In this document: one piece after another, positions 17,352 through 25,997 of the stretch | Layout of the letters: every line of letters begins with the position of its first letter | How positions within the stretch are numbered: position 1 is the stretch's first letter | Program-made: the position numbers and the translations under genes | NCBI RefSeq assembly: GCF_030410395.1 | Contig: NZ_JAUHHF010000003.1 | Span: 62,001-126,000, forward strand | Length of the DNA stretch: 64,000 nucleotides | Reading direction: 5' to 3' | Origin: Zwartia panacis | Lineage (GTDB): Bacteria; Pseudomonadota; Gammaproteobacteria; Burkholderiales; Burkholderiaceae_B | Notes under the pieces: generated by a model | Database searches by the model: none | Seen by the model: the letters and a program-made list of their open reading frames with translations, nothing else | Told to the model about the DNA's origin: nothing

Positions 17352-18440
17352 TTGAAGAATAAAACCCCTACCAGCACCTCTGAAATCCATGCCTTGAGTG
17401 CCGTCGAGCAAGACGAAGCACCAGACTCGCTGGAACAGGCGGAGTTTGAACTCCTGATCGAACAAGGCAAGACACTCGCAGCCAAGCTCGAGGCGCTTAA
17501 AGTCCTCATTGATCAGCATCGTCGTCTCTACAACAGTACTGTTCCCGTTTTACAAAAGAAACAAGATAGCTTGCGTCGCGCGATGGTCTTATGGTTGGAT
17601 CAGCGTTTAAAAGGCGAAGGCTTGACTGCCCGTCACGAACGTCAGATCAAACGCTTGATCTGCCATATCGCCATGGAGTTCGCACTGGCCGGGGATCGCG
17701 TCATGCGCGCCCTGCATGACGTTCATAGCGAGGAGTCTTTGGCGGATATTGAACGTGCTCAGGCCGCCGAGGCGCAAGCCTATCTCAAAGAGGCGATGGG
17801 CGAAGAGTTTGGCGAAGATCAGGTTTTTGAAAATCTGGACGACGTCCTGCATGCGAAATTCGACTTTATGCGCAAAGAAGCCGAGGCACGCGCACGCAAT
17901 CGTGAGGCGCGTCGGGCTAAAAAGAAAAAAATGTCGCTGGCTGATATGCAGGCAGCCGATGATGTCGAAAGCGCCTTGCGCAGCCTTTACCGTAAATTGG
18001 CCAGCGCCCTGCATCCGGACCGAGAGAGCGACGAAGAAGCTCGATCCTATAAAACCAAATTGATGAGCGAAGCGAATACGGCTTACGAACGTCGGGACCT
18101 TCTGGCGCTCTTGGAGTTGCAAACAAAAGCCCAGCTTCCGGAGGCTACGCTGACCTCGGCGCTGGCACGTAAAAAACTCGCCGCCCTAACCGATTTGATG
18201 CGGGAACGCTTGACCGCCCTGCATCGCGAAATTCGGGACATTGAGCTGCAAGCCACGGCAGAGTTTGTCTTACCTGCCTCCATGACTATTCATGAGGCCT
18301 CACTCAAACACCATCTCAATAGCCGCAAACGCGAAATGCTGCTTGAGCTCAGACGCTTGAATGAAGAGCTGACAAGCGTTAAAACAGACGCTGGCCTCAA
18401 ACGCTGGCTAAAAGAACAAACATCAGACTTAAAAGACTAA
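17352..18440 (+). CDS. J-domain-like coiled-coil protein
   Basis: 362 aa, highly charged, cytoplasmic. TTG is the only start codon near the frame's beginning (the frame opens at 17307 and has no ATG or GTG before it). N-terminal part (about 25-200) is mostly predicted helix and coiled coil, ending in a basic RARNREARRAKKKK stretch. A short J-domain-like segment follows (about 205-255) with helix II and HPD (221-223), then EANTAYERRDLLALLEL; helix I is not evident. A second charged coiled coil ends the protein. HPD motifs stimulate DnaK ATPase in true J proteins; here the domain is degenerate and placed late, so a specialised co-chaperone is only a guess. The glutathione transferase gene follows by 12 bp. 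Confidence 0.72.
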   Translation: MKNKTPTSTSEIHALSAVEQDEAPDSLEQAEFELLIEQGKTLAAKLEALKVLIDQHRRLYNSTVPVLQKKQDSLRRAMVLWLDQRLKGEGLTARHERQIKRLICHIAMEFALAGDRVMRALHDVHSEESLADIERAQAAEAQAYLKEAMGEEFGEDQVFENLDDVLHAKFDFMRKEAEARARNREARRAKKKKMSLADMQAADDVESALRSLYRKLASALHPDRESDEEARSYKTKLMSEANTAYERRDLLALLELQTKAQLPEATLTSALARKKLAALTDLMRERLTALHREIRDIELQATAEFVLPASMTIHEASLKHHLNSRKREMLLELRRLNEELTSVKTDAGLKRWLKEQTSDLKD

Positions 18441-18452
18441 AGGAGTCGAGAC

Positions 18453-19076
18453 ATGTCCTTGCAGTTTTATTACTCTCCCCTGAGCTGCTCATTGGCCACC
18501 CACATCGTGCTCGAGCACCTTGGCGCGGATTACGAGGCCCACCGACTCAACTTGCGTGATAACGATCAAAACAAGCCCGAATATCTGGCGATCAATCCAA
18601 AAGGACGTGTACCAGCTCTGATCACCGACCGAGGGATCCTAACAGAGACCCCTGCATTGCTTTTGTATCTGGCGCAGCTCTACCCCGCCGCCAAGCTCGC
18701 CCCGCTTGACGATCCGTTTGCTCTAGCTCAAATGCAGTCCATCAATAGCTGGTTTTGCTCAACCGTTCACGTGCACCACGCCCATGGCGCGCGTGGTCGC
18801 CGCTGGTCCGATGACCTCGACGCGCAAAAATCCATGAAAGCCAAAGTCGCCCAAAACATGACCGATTGCGCGACCCTGATCGAACGCGAGATATTGCGAG
18901 GTCCCTGGGTGATGGGCGAGCAATTCACTGTCGCTGATCCCTATCTGTTCACCATGACGAGCTGGATGGCTGGCGATGGCGTGGACATGAGCCAGTTTCC
19001 AAAGCTATCTGATCACCACAAACGGATGCTGGAGATCCCGGCTGTGAAAAAAATCGCGCCATTGCACGGGATTTAA
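18453..19076 (+). CDS. Glutathione S-transferase
   Basis: 207 aa, AAGGAG at a good distance from the ATG. The N-terminal thioredoxin-like domain has YYSPLSCSLATHIVLEH, with a Cys at the beta-class position, the NPKGRVPAL cis-Pro motif and TETPALLLYLA in place of the usual ESxAI. The C-terminal helical domain has MGEQFTVADPYLFTM. Likely cytoplasmic conjugation or reduction of electrophiles; substrate unknown. It probably shares a transcript with the J-domain-like gene and converges on the RraA-like gene. Confidence 0.9.
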   Translation: MSLQFYYSPLSCSLATHIVLEHLGADYEAHRLNLRDNDQNKPEYLAINPKGRVPALITDRGILTETPALLLYLAQLYPAAKLAPLDDPFALAQMQSINSWFCSTVHVHHAHGARGRRWSDDLDAQKSMKAKVAQNMTDCATLIEREILRGPWVMGEQFTVADPYLFTMTSWMAGDGVDMSQFPKLSDHHKRMLEIPAVKKIAPLHGI

Positions 19077-19085
19077 ACCAGTCTC

Positions 19086-19805
19086 CTAGCGATTATTCTG
19101 TTTTTTCCAGACCTCAAAATCTTGCATCGTTTGGGGATCTGTTGCGGGATACAACCCCAAAATTGAACGGCCCGAGGCAACGGCTGCGGTCACGAAATCC
19201 TCGAACTTTGTCATTTCCCAGGCCTGCTCAGCAAGCTCGTCGGCAAGATGGGCAGGCAAGACAATCACCCCGTCACCATCACCGACAATCACGTCACCCG
19301 GAAACACAGGAGCATCTCCACAACCGATCGGGACGTTGATGTCGATCGCCTCATGATGCGTCAAGTTTGTCGGAGCAGAAGGTCGCTGGTGATAAGCGGG
19401 TATCCCCAGCACCGCAATCTCAGCAGAGTCTCTAAAGCCCCCGTCCGTCACAACGCCCGCGGCACCCTTCGCCATCAAGCGTCCGACAAGGATACCGCCG
19501 GCCGATGCCGCACGCGCGTCTTTGCGACTATCGATCACCAATACAGCCCCCTTTGGGCACTCCTCGATCGCTTTGCGTTGTGGATGGGCGCGATTCTGAA
19601 ACACCTCGATGCCGTTGCGATCCTCCCGCGCAGGCATATAGCGAAGCGTAAAAGCCTCCCCCACCATATTTTGAGTCGACACCGATAAGCGCTGCACATT
19701 TTGAATGAACTGGTTACGCAATCCTCGCTTAAAGAGCAGCGTGGCCAGCGTGGCCGTGCTGACACCCATCAATTTTTCTCGGGTTGAAGCTTTCAGATTC
19801 GACAT
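19086..19805 (-). CDS. RraA/HMG-aldolase-family protein
   Basis: 239 aa. Core motifs of the RraA-like fold: VLVIDSRKDARAASAGGILVGRLMAKGAAGVVTDGGFRDS and GDVIVGDGDGVIVLP, which hold the metal and substrate residues in class II pyruvate aldolases such as 4-hydroxy-4-methyl-2-oxoglutarate aldolase. Most members in catabolic clusters are retro-aldolases, decarboxylases or dehydratases of oxo- and sugar acids; the RNase E regulator RraA is shorter (about 160 aa). It is divergent from a GntR regulator, dehydrogenase and UxaA gene set, pointing to a sugar- or hydroxy-acid pathway. AGGGA precedes the start. Confidence 0.87.
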   Translation of the reverse strand: MSNLKASTREKLMGVSTATLATLLFKRGLRNQFIQNVQRLSVSTQNMVGEAFTLRYMPAREDRNGIEVFQNRAHPQRKAIEECPKGAVLVIDSRKDARAASAGGILVGRLMAKGAAGVVTDGGFRDSAEIAVLGIPAYHQRPSAPTNLTHHEAIDINVPIGCGDAPVFPGDVIVGDGDGVIVLPAHLADELAEQAWEMTKFEDFVTAAVASGRSILGLYPATDPQTMQDFEVWKKQNNR

Positions 19806-19838
19806 GAACTATCCCTGTTAGTACTAACGATAGGTTGT

Positions 19839-19866
19839 TTGATGCAAACTGACCCATTACTATAAC
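19839..19866 (+). promoter_or_regulatory. Putative promoter of the GntR gene
   Basis: TTGATG at 19839-19844, a 16-bp spacer, and TATAAC at 19861-19866. The -10 lies inside the 28-bp palindrome, so a repressor bound there would block RNA polymerase. Confidence 0.4.
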
Positions 19867-19887
19867 ACTAATATATTAGTGTTATAG
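19860..19887. promoter_or_regulatory. 28-bp perfect palindrome, probable GntR operator
   Basis: Positions 19860-19887 are a perfect palindrome (arms CTATAACACTAATA and its complement, no spacer). It ends two bases before the GntR start codon, covers its ribosome-binding position and overlaps a likely -10. A smaller palindrome, GTTAGTACTAAC, lies at 19817-19828 near the divergent RraA-like start. Autoregulation and control of both directions is the natural reading. Confidence 0.75.
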
Positions 19888-19889
19888 CC

Positions 19890-20567
19890 ATGCCTAACAC
19901 CATTCAACTTGATCGCTATCGTCAGGCAGCCCCTCAACTCTACGAGGTGCTCAGGGCGCAAATCATTTCAACTGAACTCAAACCCGGAGATGCCCTCTCA
20001 CGCGCTGAGCTGGCGAAACAGTTTGGTGTCAGCCAGACACCTGTGCGCGATGCGCTGATGAGGCTTGAGCAAGAAGACCTCGTCAACGTCTATCCGCAAG
20101 CCGCTACCCGTGTCAGCAAAATCGATCTGCATTCGGCGAGACAGGCGCACTTTCTGCGCAAAGCCGTTGAGCTCGAACTCGTGCATGAATATGCGATTCA
20201 AAAAAATGCGGAGGTCCTCGCAGACCTCAAAGAAGCGCTGAGCCGATTGAAGCAATGCGCACACACACAGCAAGTCGAAGGTTTCATTCAGGCTGATCAC
20301 GACTTCCACTACACCCTCTATGCCCACGCCGACCTGCTTGAGACTTGGTCGCTTTTACGAGCGCAAAGCGGACACATTGACCGCCTCAGACGCTTGCATT
20401 TACCCGAGGGCGGCAAAATGCAACAAGTCATAGATGATCATCAAGAGATCGTCTCCGCGATTCAGTCAAGCGATCCCGTTCGTGCTCAGCAAGCAGTTCG
20501 CCACCATCTGAGTGGCACACTCAAGCACGCCGAGCAAATCAAGCAAGCTCATCCCGATTACTTCTAA
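19890..20567 (+). CDS. GntR-family (FCD) transcriptional regulator
   Basis: 225 aa. N-terminal winged HTH (LYEVLRAQIISTELKPGDALSRAELAKQFGVSQTPVRDALMRLEQEDLV) and C-terminal all-helical FCD domain (about 85-215) with the metal/effector residues DHDFHYTLY (Asp and His) and, later, DDHQEIVSAI and RHHLSGTLKH. FCD regulators usually repress catabolic genes and respond to an organic acid. Its start codon follows a 28-bp palindrome, the likely operator. The downstream dehydrogenase gene begins 28 bp later. Confidence 0.93.
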   Translation: MPNTIQLDRYRQAAPQLYEVLRAQIISTELKPGDALSRAELAKQFGVSQTPVRDALMRLEQEDLVNVYPQAATRVSKIDLHSARQAHFLRKAVELELVHEYAIQKNAEVLADLKEALSRLKQCAHTQQVEGFIQADHDFHYTLYAHADLLETWSLLRAQSGHIDRLRRLHLPEGGKMQQVIDDHQEIVSAIQSSDPVRAQQAVRHHLSGTLKHAEQIKQAHPDYF

Positions 20568-20595
20568 GTATCGACTCTATTATCCAGAGCGCTTC

Positions 20596-21681
20596 ATGAA
20601 AAAAACCGCAACAGAAAAAGATTTGATCAGAGCGGATTACACCGCTCTCACTGAACTGACTCAGAGGCTATTTGAATGCGTGGGTCTGAAAGCCGATCGC
20701 GCCGAGTCAGTCGCGCGACTACTGACACTCACGGACATGATGGGACGCCCGACACATGGGTTGACACAATGCAAGGCCTATCTCAATGAGTTAGAAAAAG
20801 GGGGCATGTCGACCCATGCTGAAATTGAAGTCGTGCGCGATACGGGTTCGACCATGGTCTGGGATGGTCACTACCTGCCCGGTCTATGGCTGGTCGAGCA
20901 AGCCATGAATCTCGCATGCCAGCGTGTCAAGCAACATGGCGTCGTGACACTCTCCATCCGAAAAAGTCACCACATCGGCTGCCTGGCTGTTCTGATCAAA
21001 CAGGCTGTGGACAAGGGGTATTTCGTCACACTCGCCTCTTCGGGTCCACACGGAAAATATGCCGCACCTTTTGGTGGCACACAATCCCTACTGAGTCCGA
21101 ACCCGATCGCCTGGGGCATTCCCTCTCGACGCGAACCCGTCCTAATCGATATGACCGCCTCGGTGACGACTGTCTCAATGACGCGTGAAAAGGCGCAAGC
21201 AGGTGAACTGTTGGATCACCCATGGCTGCTGGACAGTGAAGGAAAACCGACTCGTGACCCACGTGTCATGGAAATGGTAAAACCCGCCGGCAGTCTGATG
21301 TGGCTCGGAGGTATGGAAAGTGGCCACAAAGGTTTTGGGCTCGCGCTCATGGTCGAAGCATTGACGCAAGCGTTGAGTGGCCACGGCCGCATGGATGCCC
21401 CGAAGCGCTGGGGCGCCAGCGTCTATCTTCAACTAATCGATCCCAATGCATTTGCAGGACATCACGCGTTTTGCGATCAGATGGATTTTTTAATTGATGC
21501 CTGCCACGCAAACACGCCAGCCAATCCCGAAATGCCGGTTCGCTTACCCGGAGAACTCGCCAATCAACGCATTCAACAGGCGATGGAGCTCGGGGTTCCG
21601 ATTACACGCCAAACCCTCGAGCAACTTCTTGCTGCCGCAACGAATTATCACCTCAGCACTGCAGGACTTTCCCAGCCTTAG
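20596..21681 (+). CDS. Ldh_2-family malate/L-lactate-type dehydrogenase
   Basis: 361 aa from the ATG at 20596; the frame can extend to 20512 but would overlap the regulator gene. Family landmarks: MMGRPTHGLTQCKAYLNELEKGG, ITLSIRKSHHIG-like (VVTLSIRKSHHIGCLAVLIKQA), SSGPHGKYAAPFGGTQSLLSPNPIAWGIP and ESGHKGFGLALMVEAL. These enzymes use NAD(P) to oxidise 2-hydroxy acids such as malate, sulfolactate or ureidoglycolate, or to reduce cyclic imines. In this operon (GntR, two Bug receptors, UxaA) it most likely oxidises a hydroxy or sugar acid. Confidence 0.9.
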   Translation: MKKTATEKDLIRADYTALTELTQRLFECVGLKADRAESVARLLTLTDMMGRPTHGLTQCKAYLNELEKGGMSTHAEIEVVRDTGSTMVWDGHYLPGLWLVEQAMNLACQRVKQHGVVTLSIRKSHHIGCLAVLIKQAVDKGYFVTLASSGPHGKYAAPFGGTQSLLSPNPIAWGIPSRREPVLIDMTASVTTVSMTREKAQAGELLDHPWLLDSEGKPTRDPRVMEMVKPAGSLMWLGGMESGHKGFGLALMVEALTQALSGHGRMDAPKRWGASVYLQLIDPNAFAGHHAFCDQMDFLIDACHANTPANPEMPVRLPGELANQRIQQAMELGVPITRQTLEQLLAAATNYHLSTAGLSQP

Positions 21682-21707
21682 TATCAAAACAACAAGGAGC
21701 AACAAGC

Positions 21708-22748
21708 ATGTCAACCGTCCAAGAAATCGCACGCGCTCAACACCCAGCCCGGCGTGCCGTGCTGTCTGGCGCGCTCAAGGCCGTCACACTCCTCAGCGCG
21801 CTGCTTGCTTCAGGTTTGAGTTTGCCCGCAGCTGCTCAAAACAATGCCGCTGCGGCCTTTCCAGATAAAACCGTCCGCATCATCGTTCCATTTCCTGCCG
21901 GTGGCGCCTCAGATATTCTGGCGCGCCTTGTTGGCAAGGAGCTCGGAGATCTTTGGAAACAACCCGTGGTGATTGAAAACAAACCCGGCGCATCGGGACA
22001 TGTCGGAGGTCAGCAAGTCGCGACCGCCAAGCCAGATGGCTATACCCTTCTCGTTGCGGACATGAGCATTTTCACCATGACGCCCAGCCTGATGGACAAA
22101 ATGACTTACAACCCGGCCAAAGATCTGGCCCCCGTGGCCATCATCGCTTATTCGCCTCACATCCTAGTCGTCAGAAACACGCTGCCTGTCAAAAATTTTG
22201 ACGAATTCATCGAGTACGCAAAAAAGAATAAAACGCCATTAAGTCTAGGTGTCACGCTGGGCACATCCACCCACCTAGCGGGGATCGTGATGAGTAAAAA
22301 TCTTGGCTTTGATTTGAACTTTATCGGCTACAAAGGCGGCGCACAAGTTGTTGCTGACCTGGCGGGGGGACAAATTGATTCAACGCTCAACAGTTTCCTG
22401 GCGACTTATCCCATGGTGAAGGCAGAAAAATTCAAACTGATCGCTGTGGCCAGCCCCAAGCGATTCGGTCAAATTCCGGACACGATGACCATTGCCGAAA
22501 AAACGGCCGGATTTGTGACGGGTTCTTTCCAAGGCATGATGACTACAGCAGGAACCCCTCAAGCCGTGATCGATAAAATCAATGCCGACGTTCAAAAAGT
22601 GATTGCCTCGCCCGTCTTGCAAAAAAGATTCGAGGAACTCGGCTCCGAACCAGTGCCCTACTCTGCGCCAGAGGTATCGAAATGGCTCACCGAGCAGACA
22701 GCTTTTTGGAGCAAAGTCATCAAGGACAACGACGTAAAACTGCAATAA
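21708..22748 (+). CDS. Bug/TctC-family periplasmic solute receptor
   Basis: 346 aa with AAGGAG upstream, and a long N-terminus before the hydrophobic core that ends LSLPAAAQ. Landmarks: VPFPAGGASDILARLVG, VVIENKPGASGHVGGQQVA, KPDGYTLLVAD, FIGYKGGAQVVADLAGGQIDS. It lies between the Ldh_2-type gene and a second receptor in one operon, so the two receptors may bind related substrates or one may have been recruited as a sensor. Confidence 0.92.
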   Translation: MSTVQEIARAQHPARRAVLSGALKAVTLLSALLASGLSLPAAAQNNAAAAFPDKTVRIIVPFPAGGASDILARLVGKELGDLWKQPVVIENKPGASGHVGGQQVATAKPDGYTLLVADMSIFTMTPSLMDKMTYNPAKDLAPVAIIAYSPHILVVRNTLPVKNFDEFIEYAKKNKTPLSLGVTLGTSTHLAGIVMSKNLGFDLNFIGYKGGAQVVADLAGGQIDSTLNSFLATYPMVKAEKFKLIAVASPKRFGQIPDTMTIAEKTAGFVTGSFQGMMTTAGTPQAVIDKINADVQKVIASPVLQKRFEELGSEPVPYSAPEVSKWLTEQTAFWSKVIKDNDVKLQ

Positions 22749-22778
22749 TCATTTAAAACAATTTTCGGAGACTTACAC

Positions 22779-23768
22779 ATGAGCCACACAAACCGTCGAA
22801 ACATCCTGCTCGGAGGCGCGGCACTCGCAGCCACGAGTATTTTTCCAAAACTCGCACTCGCTCAGTCCAACAACTATCCTACGCGCCCCATCACGTTCAT
22901 CGTGCCTTGGCCTCCCGGCGGCACAGCAGACGCCACGATGCGCGCCCTCGCCCAGGCCTTGACGCGCGAACTCGGTCAAACTGTTGTTGTGGAAAACAAA
23001 GCAGGCGCGGCAGGCATGATCGGCGCAAAAGCACTTGCGACGGCCAAACCCGATGGCTATACGATTGGTCAGATTCCTCTCTCGATCACACGCTTTTCGC
23101 AACTCGGTTCGGCTCAAATTGATCCCGCAAAAGACTACACCTATCTGGCCAGAACCTCAGGCCAGACCTTTGGTATCGTCGTGCGCCCTGAGTCGCCTTT
23201 TAAATCGCTGAAAGAACTCGTCGAGTTCGCTAAAAAGAACCCTGATCAACTGACCTATGCGACCTCAGGCATCGCCGGGCAGACACATGTCGGCATGGAA
23301 GAATTCGCCATGGCGGCAGGCATTCAATTACGTCACATCCCCTACAAAGGCGGCGCACCCGCACTGCAGGCATTGTTAGGCGGCCAAGTCGACATGCTCG
23401 CGGACTCGAGTGCCTGGGCACCTCAAGTCGAGGCCGGTAAGCTTCGACTTTTGGCCACCTGGGGAGAGGATCGTCTCAAACGCTTCCCAAACGTCCCCAC
23501 CCTCAAAGATCTTGGCTACCCCGTGGTCACAGACGCTCCCAACGGTGTGGGTGCTCCAGCCGGACTGGATCCCGCAATTGCCAAAAAGCTCGGAGAAGCG
23601 CTCGCCAAGGCAGTCCAGAGCAAAGAGTTTCAAGAGGCCTGTGATCGAATTGATGCGCCCGTGCTCTATTTGAATCCCGAACAATATCGCGCCTACATTA
23701 TGGAAATATATAAAAAAGAGGGCATCTTGATCGAGAAACTCCAACTCAAGAAACTTCTGGCGGGTTAA
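22779..23768 (+). CDS. Bug/TctC-family periplasmic solute receptor
   Basis: 329 aa, GGAG ribosome site. The signal region RRNILLGGAALAATSIFPKLALAQ begins with a twin-arginine pair, but lacks a full Tat consensus, so Sec or Tat export is open. Landmarks: VPWPPGGTADATMRALAQ, VVVENKAGAAGMIGAKALA, KPDGYTIGQI, HIPYKGGAPALQALLGGQVDM. Second receptor in the operon and clearly divergent from its neighbour, so not a recent tandem copy. The UxaA gene starts 4 bp after its stop. Confidence 0.92.
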   Translation: MSHTNRRNILLGGAALAATSIFPKLALAQSNNYPTRPITFIVPWPPGGTADATMRALAQALTRELGQTVVVENKAGAAGMIGAKALATAKPDGYTIGQIPLSITRFSQLGSAQIDPAKDYTYLARTSGQTFGIVVRPESPFKSLKELVEFAKKNPDQLTYATSGIAGQTHVGMEEFAMAAGIQLRHIPYKGGAPALQALLGGQVDMLADSSAWAPQVEAGKLRLLATWGEDRLKRFPNVPTLKDLGYPVVTDAPNGVGAPAGLDPAIAKKLGEALAKAVQSKEFQEACDRIDAPVLYLNPEQYRAYIMEIYKKEGILIEKLQLKKLLAG

Positions 23769-23772
23769 TCAC

Positions 23773-25308
23773 ATGACTGCATCACCCTCTTCTTTGATCC
23801 GCTTACATCCCTCGGACAACGTCCTGATCGCCCGTGAACCCCTGACCCTTGGCGCACAAATCGCGCACAATGACCAGACATTCAGACTTCGGGCCCAGGT
23901 ACCCGCAGGACACAAAATCGCGGCATGTGCCATCGCAAAAGGTGAGACTGTACGCAAGTACGACACACCCATAGGCGTGGCGACGCGTGACATCGAGGCG
24001 GGTGATCATGTGCATAGCCACAATATTGCTTTGAGTGATTTTGGACATACCCATGAGTTCGGGCGCGATGTCATCCCCGTGGACTATGTGCCCGAGAGAC
24101 AGCGTGCGACTTTTATGGGCATCAAACGTCCCGATGGTCGTATTGCCACACGCAACTTTATTGGCATCCTATCCTCGGTCAATTGCTCTGCCACTGCGAT
24201 CCGCAAAATCGCTGAGTGGTTTACACCTGAGCGGCTGGCGCCATTCCCCAATGTCGATGGTGTAGTCGCCTTTCCACAAACAACAGGCTGTGGGATGTCT
24301 TCGCCAAGCCTTCATTTTGATGTCTTACGCCGGACGCTAGCGGGCTACGCGCGTCATCCCAACCTGGCGGGTGTCTTGATCGTCGGTCTTGGCTGTGAGC
24401 GAAACCAGGTCGCCGATCTGGTTGGCTCGCAGCAACTCGACATCGGACCGACTCTCCAGACTCTCGTCATGCAAGAGGTTGGCGGCACCCGCGTCACCAT
24501 CGAAGCAGGTATCCAAGCTATTCAAGCAATGCTGCCTCAAGCAAATGCCGTCAAACGCGAGCCTTGCAGTGCCAGCCATATCAAAGTCGGTCTCGAGTGC
24601 GGCGGATCGGATGGCTTCTCGAGCATCACCGCCAATCCCGCACTCGGCGCAGCCATGGATATCCTCGTCAGGCATGGTGGCACTGCCATTCTCTCCGAAA
24701 CGCCCGAGATCCATGGCGTGGAGCACATGCTGACACGTCGCGCGGTATCGCCCGCCGTCGGACAAAAACTCCTCGATCGCATCTCTTGGTGGGAAGAATA
24801 CACACGCGGACAAAATGGACAGTTCAATGGTGTAGTTGCCCCAGGAAATATGCAGGGTGGTTTGGCCAATATTTTTGAAAAGTCCCTTGGGTCCGCCATG
24901 AAAGGCGGCAGCACCCCCCTGCAGCAGGTCTACGAATACGCCGAACCCATCGATCAATCCGGCTTTGTCTTTATGGATTCTCCCGGTTACGATCCCTGTG
25001 CCGTCACTGGCCAGATCGCCAGCGGCGCCAATATCATCTGCTTCACGACCGGCCGAGGATCAATGTTTGGCTCCAAGCCCTCACCGACGATCAAGCTTGC
25101 AACGAACACGCCGATGTTCAAACGACTCGAAGAAGACATGGACATCAACTGTGGCCGTATTCTCGATGGTGAGCTCTCTGTGCAGGAAATGGGCCAAGTC
25201 ATTTTTGAGCATATTCTGGCGACCGCCTCTGGAGAAAAATCCAAGAGTGAGTTGTTAGGTCTGGGTGATAATGAGTTTGTCCCCTGGCACCTGGGGATTG
25301 TGAGCTAA
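23773..25308 (+). CDS. UxaA-family (altronate/galactarate-type) dehydratase
   Basis: 511 aa, the full two-part architecture: N-terminal SAF domain (about 10-95, with GHKIAACAIAKGETVRKYDTPIG) and C-terminal UxaA catalytic part with RPDGRIATRNFIGILSSVNCSATA, FPQTTGCG, LGCERNQ and EFSGxDGFSG-type GLECGGSDGFSS. In the family an iron-dependent syn-elimination of water turns a sugar acid into a 2-keto-3-deoxy acid. With Ldh_2, RraA-like and receptor genes around it, the set can oxidise, dehydrate and cleave a sugar or hydroxy acid. It could act on a substrate other than altronate. Confidence 0.9.
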   Translation: MTASPSSLIRLHPSDNVLIAREPLTLGAQIAHNDQTFRLRAQVPAGHKIAACAIAKGETVRKYDTPIGVATRDIEAGDHVHSHNIALSDFGHTHEFGRDVIPVDYVPERQRATFMGIKRPDGRIATRNFIGILSSVNCSATAIRKIAEWFTPERLAPFPNVDGVVAFPQTTGCGMSSPSLHFDVLRRTLAGYARHPNLAGVLIVGLGCERNQVADLVGSQQLDIGPTLQTLVMQEVGGTRVTIEAGIQAIQAMLPQANAVKREPCSASHIKVGLECGGSDGFSSITANPALGAAMDILVRHGGTAILSETPEIHGVEHMLTRRAVSPAVGQKLLDRISWWEEYTRGQNGQFNGVVAPGNMQGGLANIFEKSLGSAMKGGSTPLQQVYEYAEPIDQSGFVFMDSPGYDPCAVTGQIASGANIICFTTGRGSMFGSKPSPTIKLATNTPMFKRLEEDMDINCGRILDGELSVQEMGQVIFEHILATASGEKSKSELLGLGDNEFVPWHLGIVS

Positions 25309-25351
25309 AAGTACTGCTAAGCAACTGAAAACTCAGACTGAGGACATAACA

Positions 25352-25960
25352 ATGATGCAATTAACCCGTCAGTGGTGGTCTTCAATTCTCCTGAGTCTGG
25401 GAGCTTTGTTTTTAGGCACTGCCCAGGCAGAGGTCACTGTTGTCATGATCAGACATGCGGAAAAACCTGCCGAAGATCTCGGTCAACTCGAGTGCAAAGG
25501 ACTCAATAGAGCGTTAAAACTCGGCCCCTTGCTCACCTCGCGTTTTGGCAAAGCCGATATCGTGCTCGCACCTAATCCTGCCGTCAAAATGACAAAGGGC
25601 TCATCCGCCTGGAATTACGTTCGACCACTCGCCACCATTGAACCATACGCAATTAGAAATGGACTCCCCGTCAATACAGAATTTGGCTGGAATGACCCCG
25701 CGGCTGTCGTGAATTTTTTACTGGCGCGCCAGCAAGGTCTTGTGGTCGCGGCGTGGGAGCATCACATCATTGGTGAAATCGCCAATCAGCTCGTGAAACG
25801 GCTGGGCAGCGATCAAAAAATACCTGAATGGCACGGCGATGACTTTGACTCGATCTTTGTCTTTAAGATTGATGCCTCAACATCGCCAAAACCGACGCTG
25901 ATCTCCTTTGCAAAACTACAGCAAGGGTTGAATGGTCAATCATCGAGCTGTCCGCAATAA
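25352..25960 (+). CDS. Exported histidine phosphatase-superfamily protein
   Basis: 202 aa with a signal peptide ending GTAQAEV. The catalytic MIRHAEKP motif provides the nucleophilic His; the second half has a WEHHIIGEI segment with the partner His. This is a small branch-2-like family of periplasmic proteins in proteobacteria whose substrates are not known. It starts 43 bp after the UxaA stop with GAGGA upstream, so it may be read through from that operon, but a functional link is not obvious. Convergent with the next receptor gene. Confidence 0.8.
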   Translation: MMQLTRQWWSSILLSLGALFLGTAQAEVTVVMIRHAEKPAEDLGQLECKGLNRALKLGPLLTSRFGKADIVLAPNPAVKMTKGSSAWNYVRPLATIEPYAIRNGLPVNTEFGWNDPAAVVNFLLARQQGLVVAAWEHHIIGEIANQLVKRLGSDQKIPEWHGDDFDSIFVFKIDASTSPKPTLISFAKLQQGLNGQSSSCPQ

Positions 25961-25997
25961 CTAACAGTCATTCTGCTGTATCAGCAGCAGCCGCTCA

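Noticed and set aside
20512-20595. Longer N-terminus for the Ldh_2-type enzyme
   Set aside because: It would overlap the GntR coding region by 56 bp, and family similarity begins after the ATG at 20596.
25973-25987. CTGCTG/CAGCAG hairpin as terminator between convergent genes
   Set aside because: Only 6 bp with a 3-nt loop and no T-run; too weak to call.
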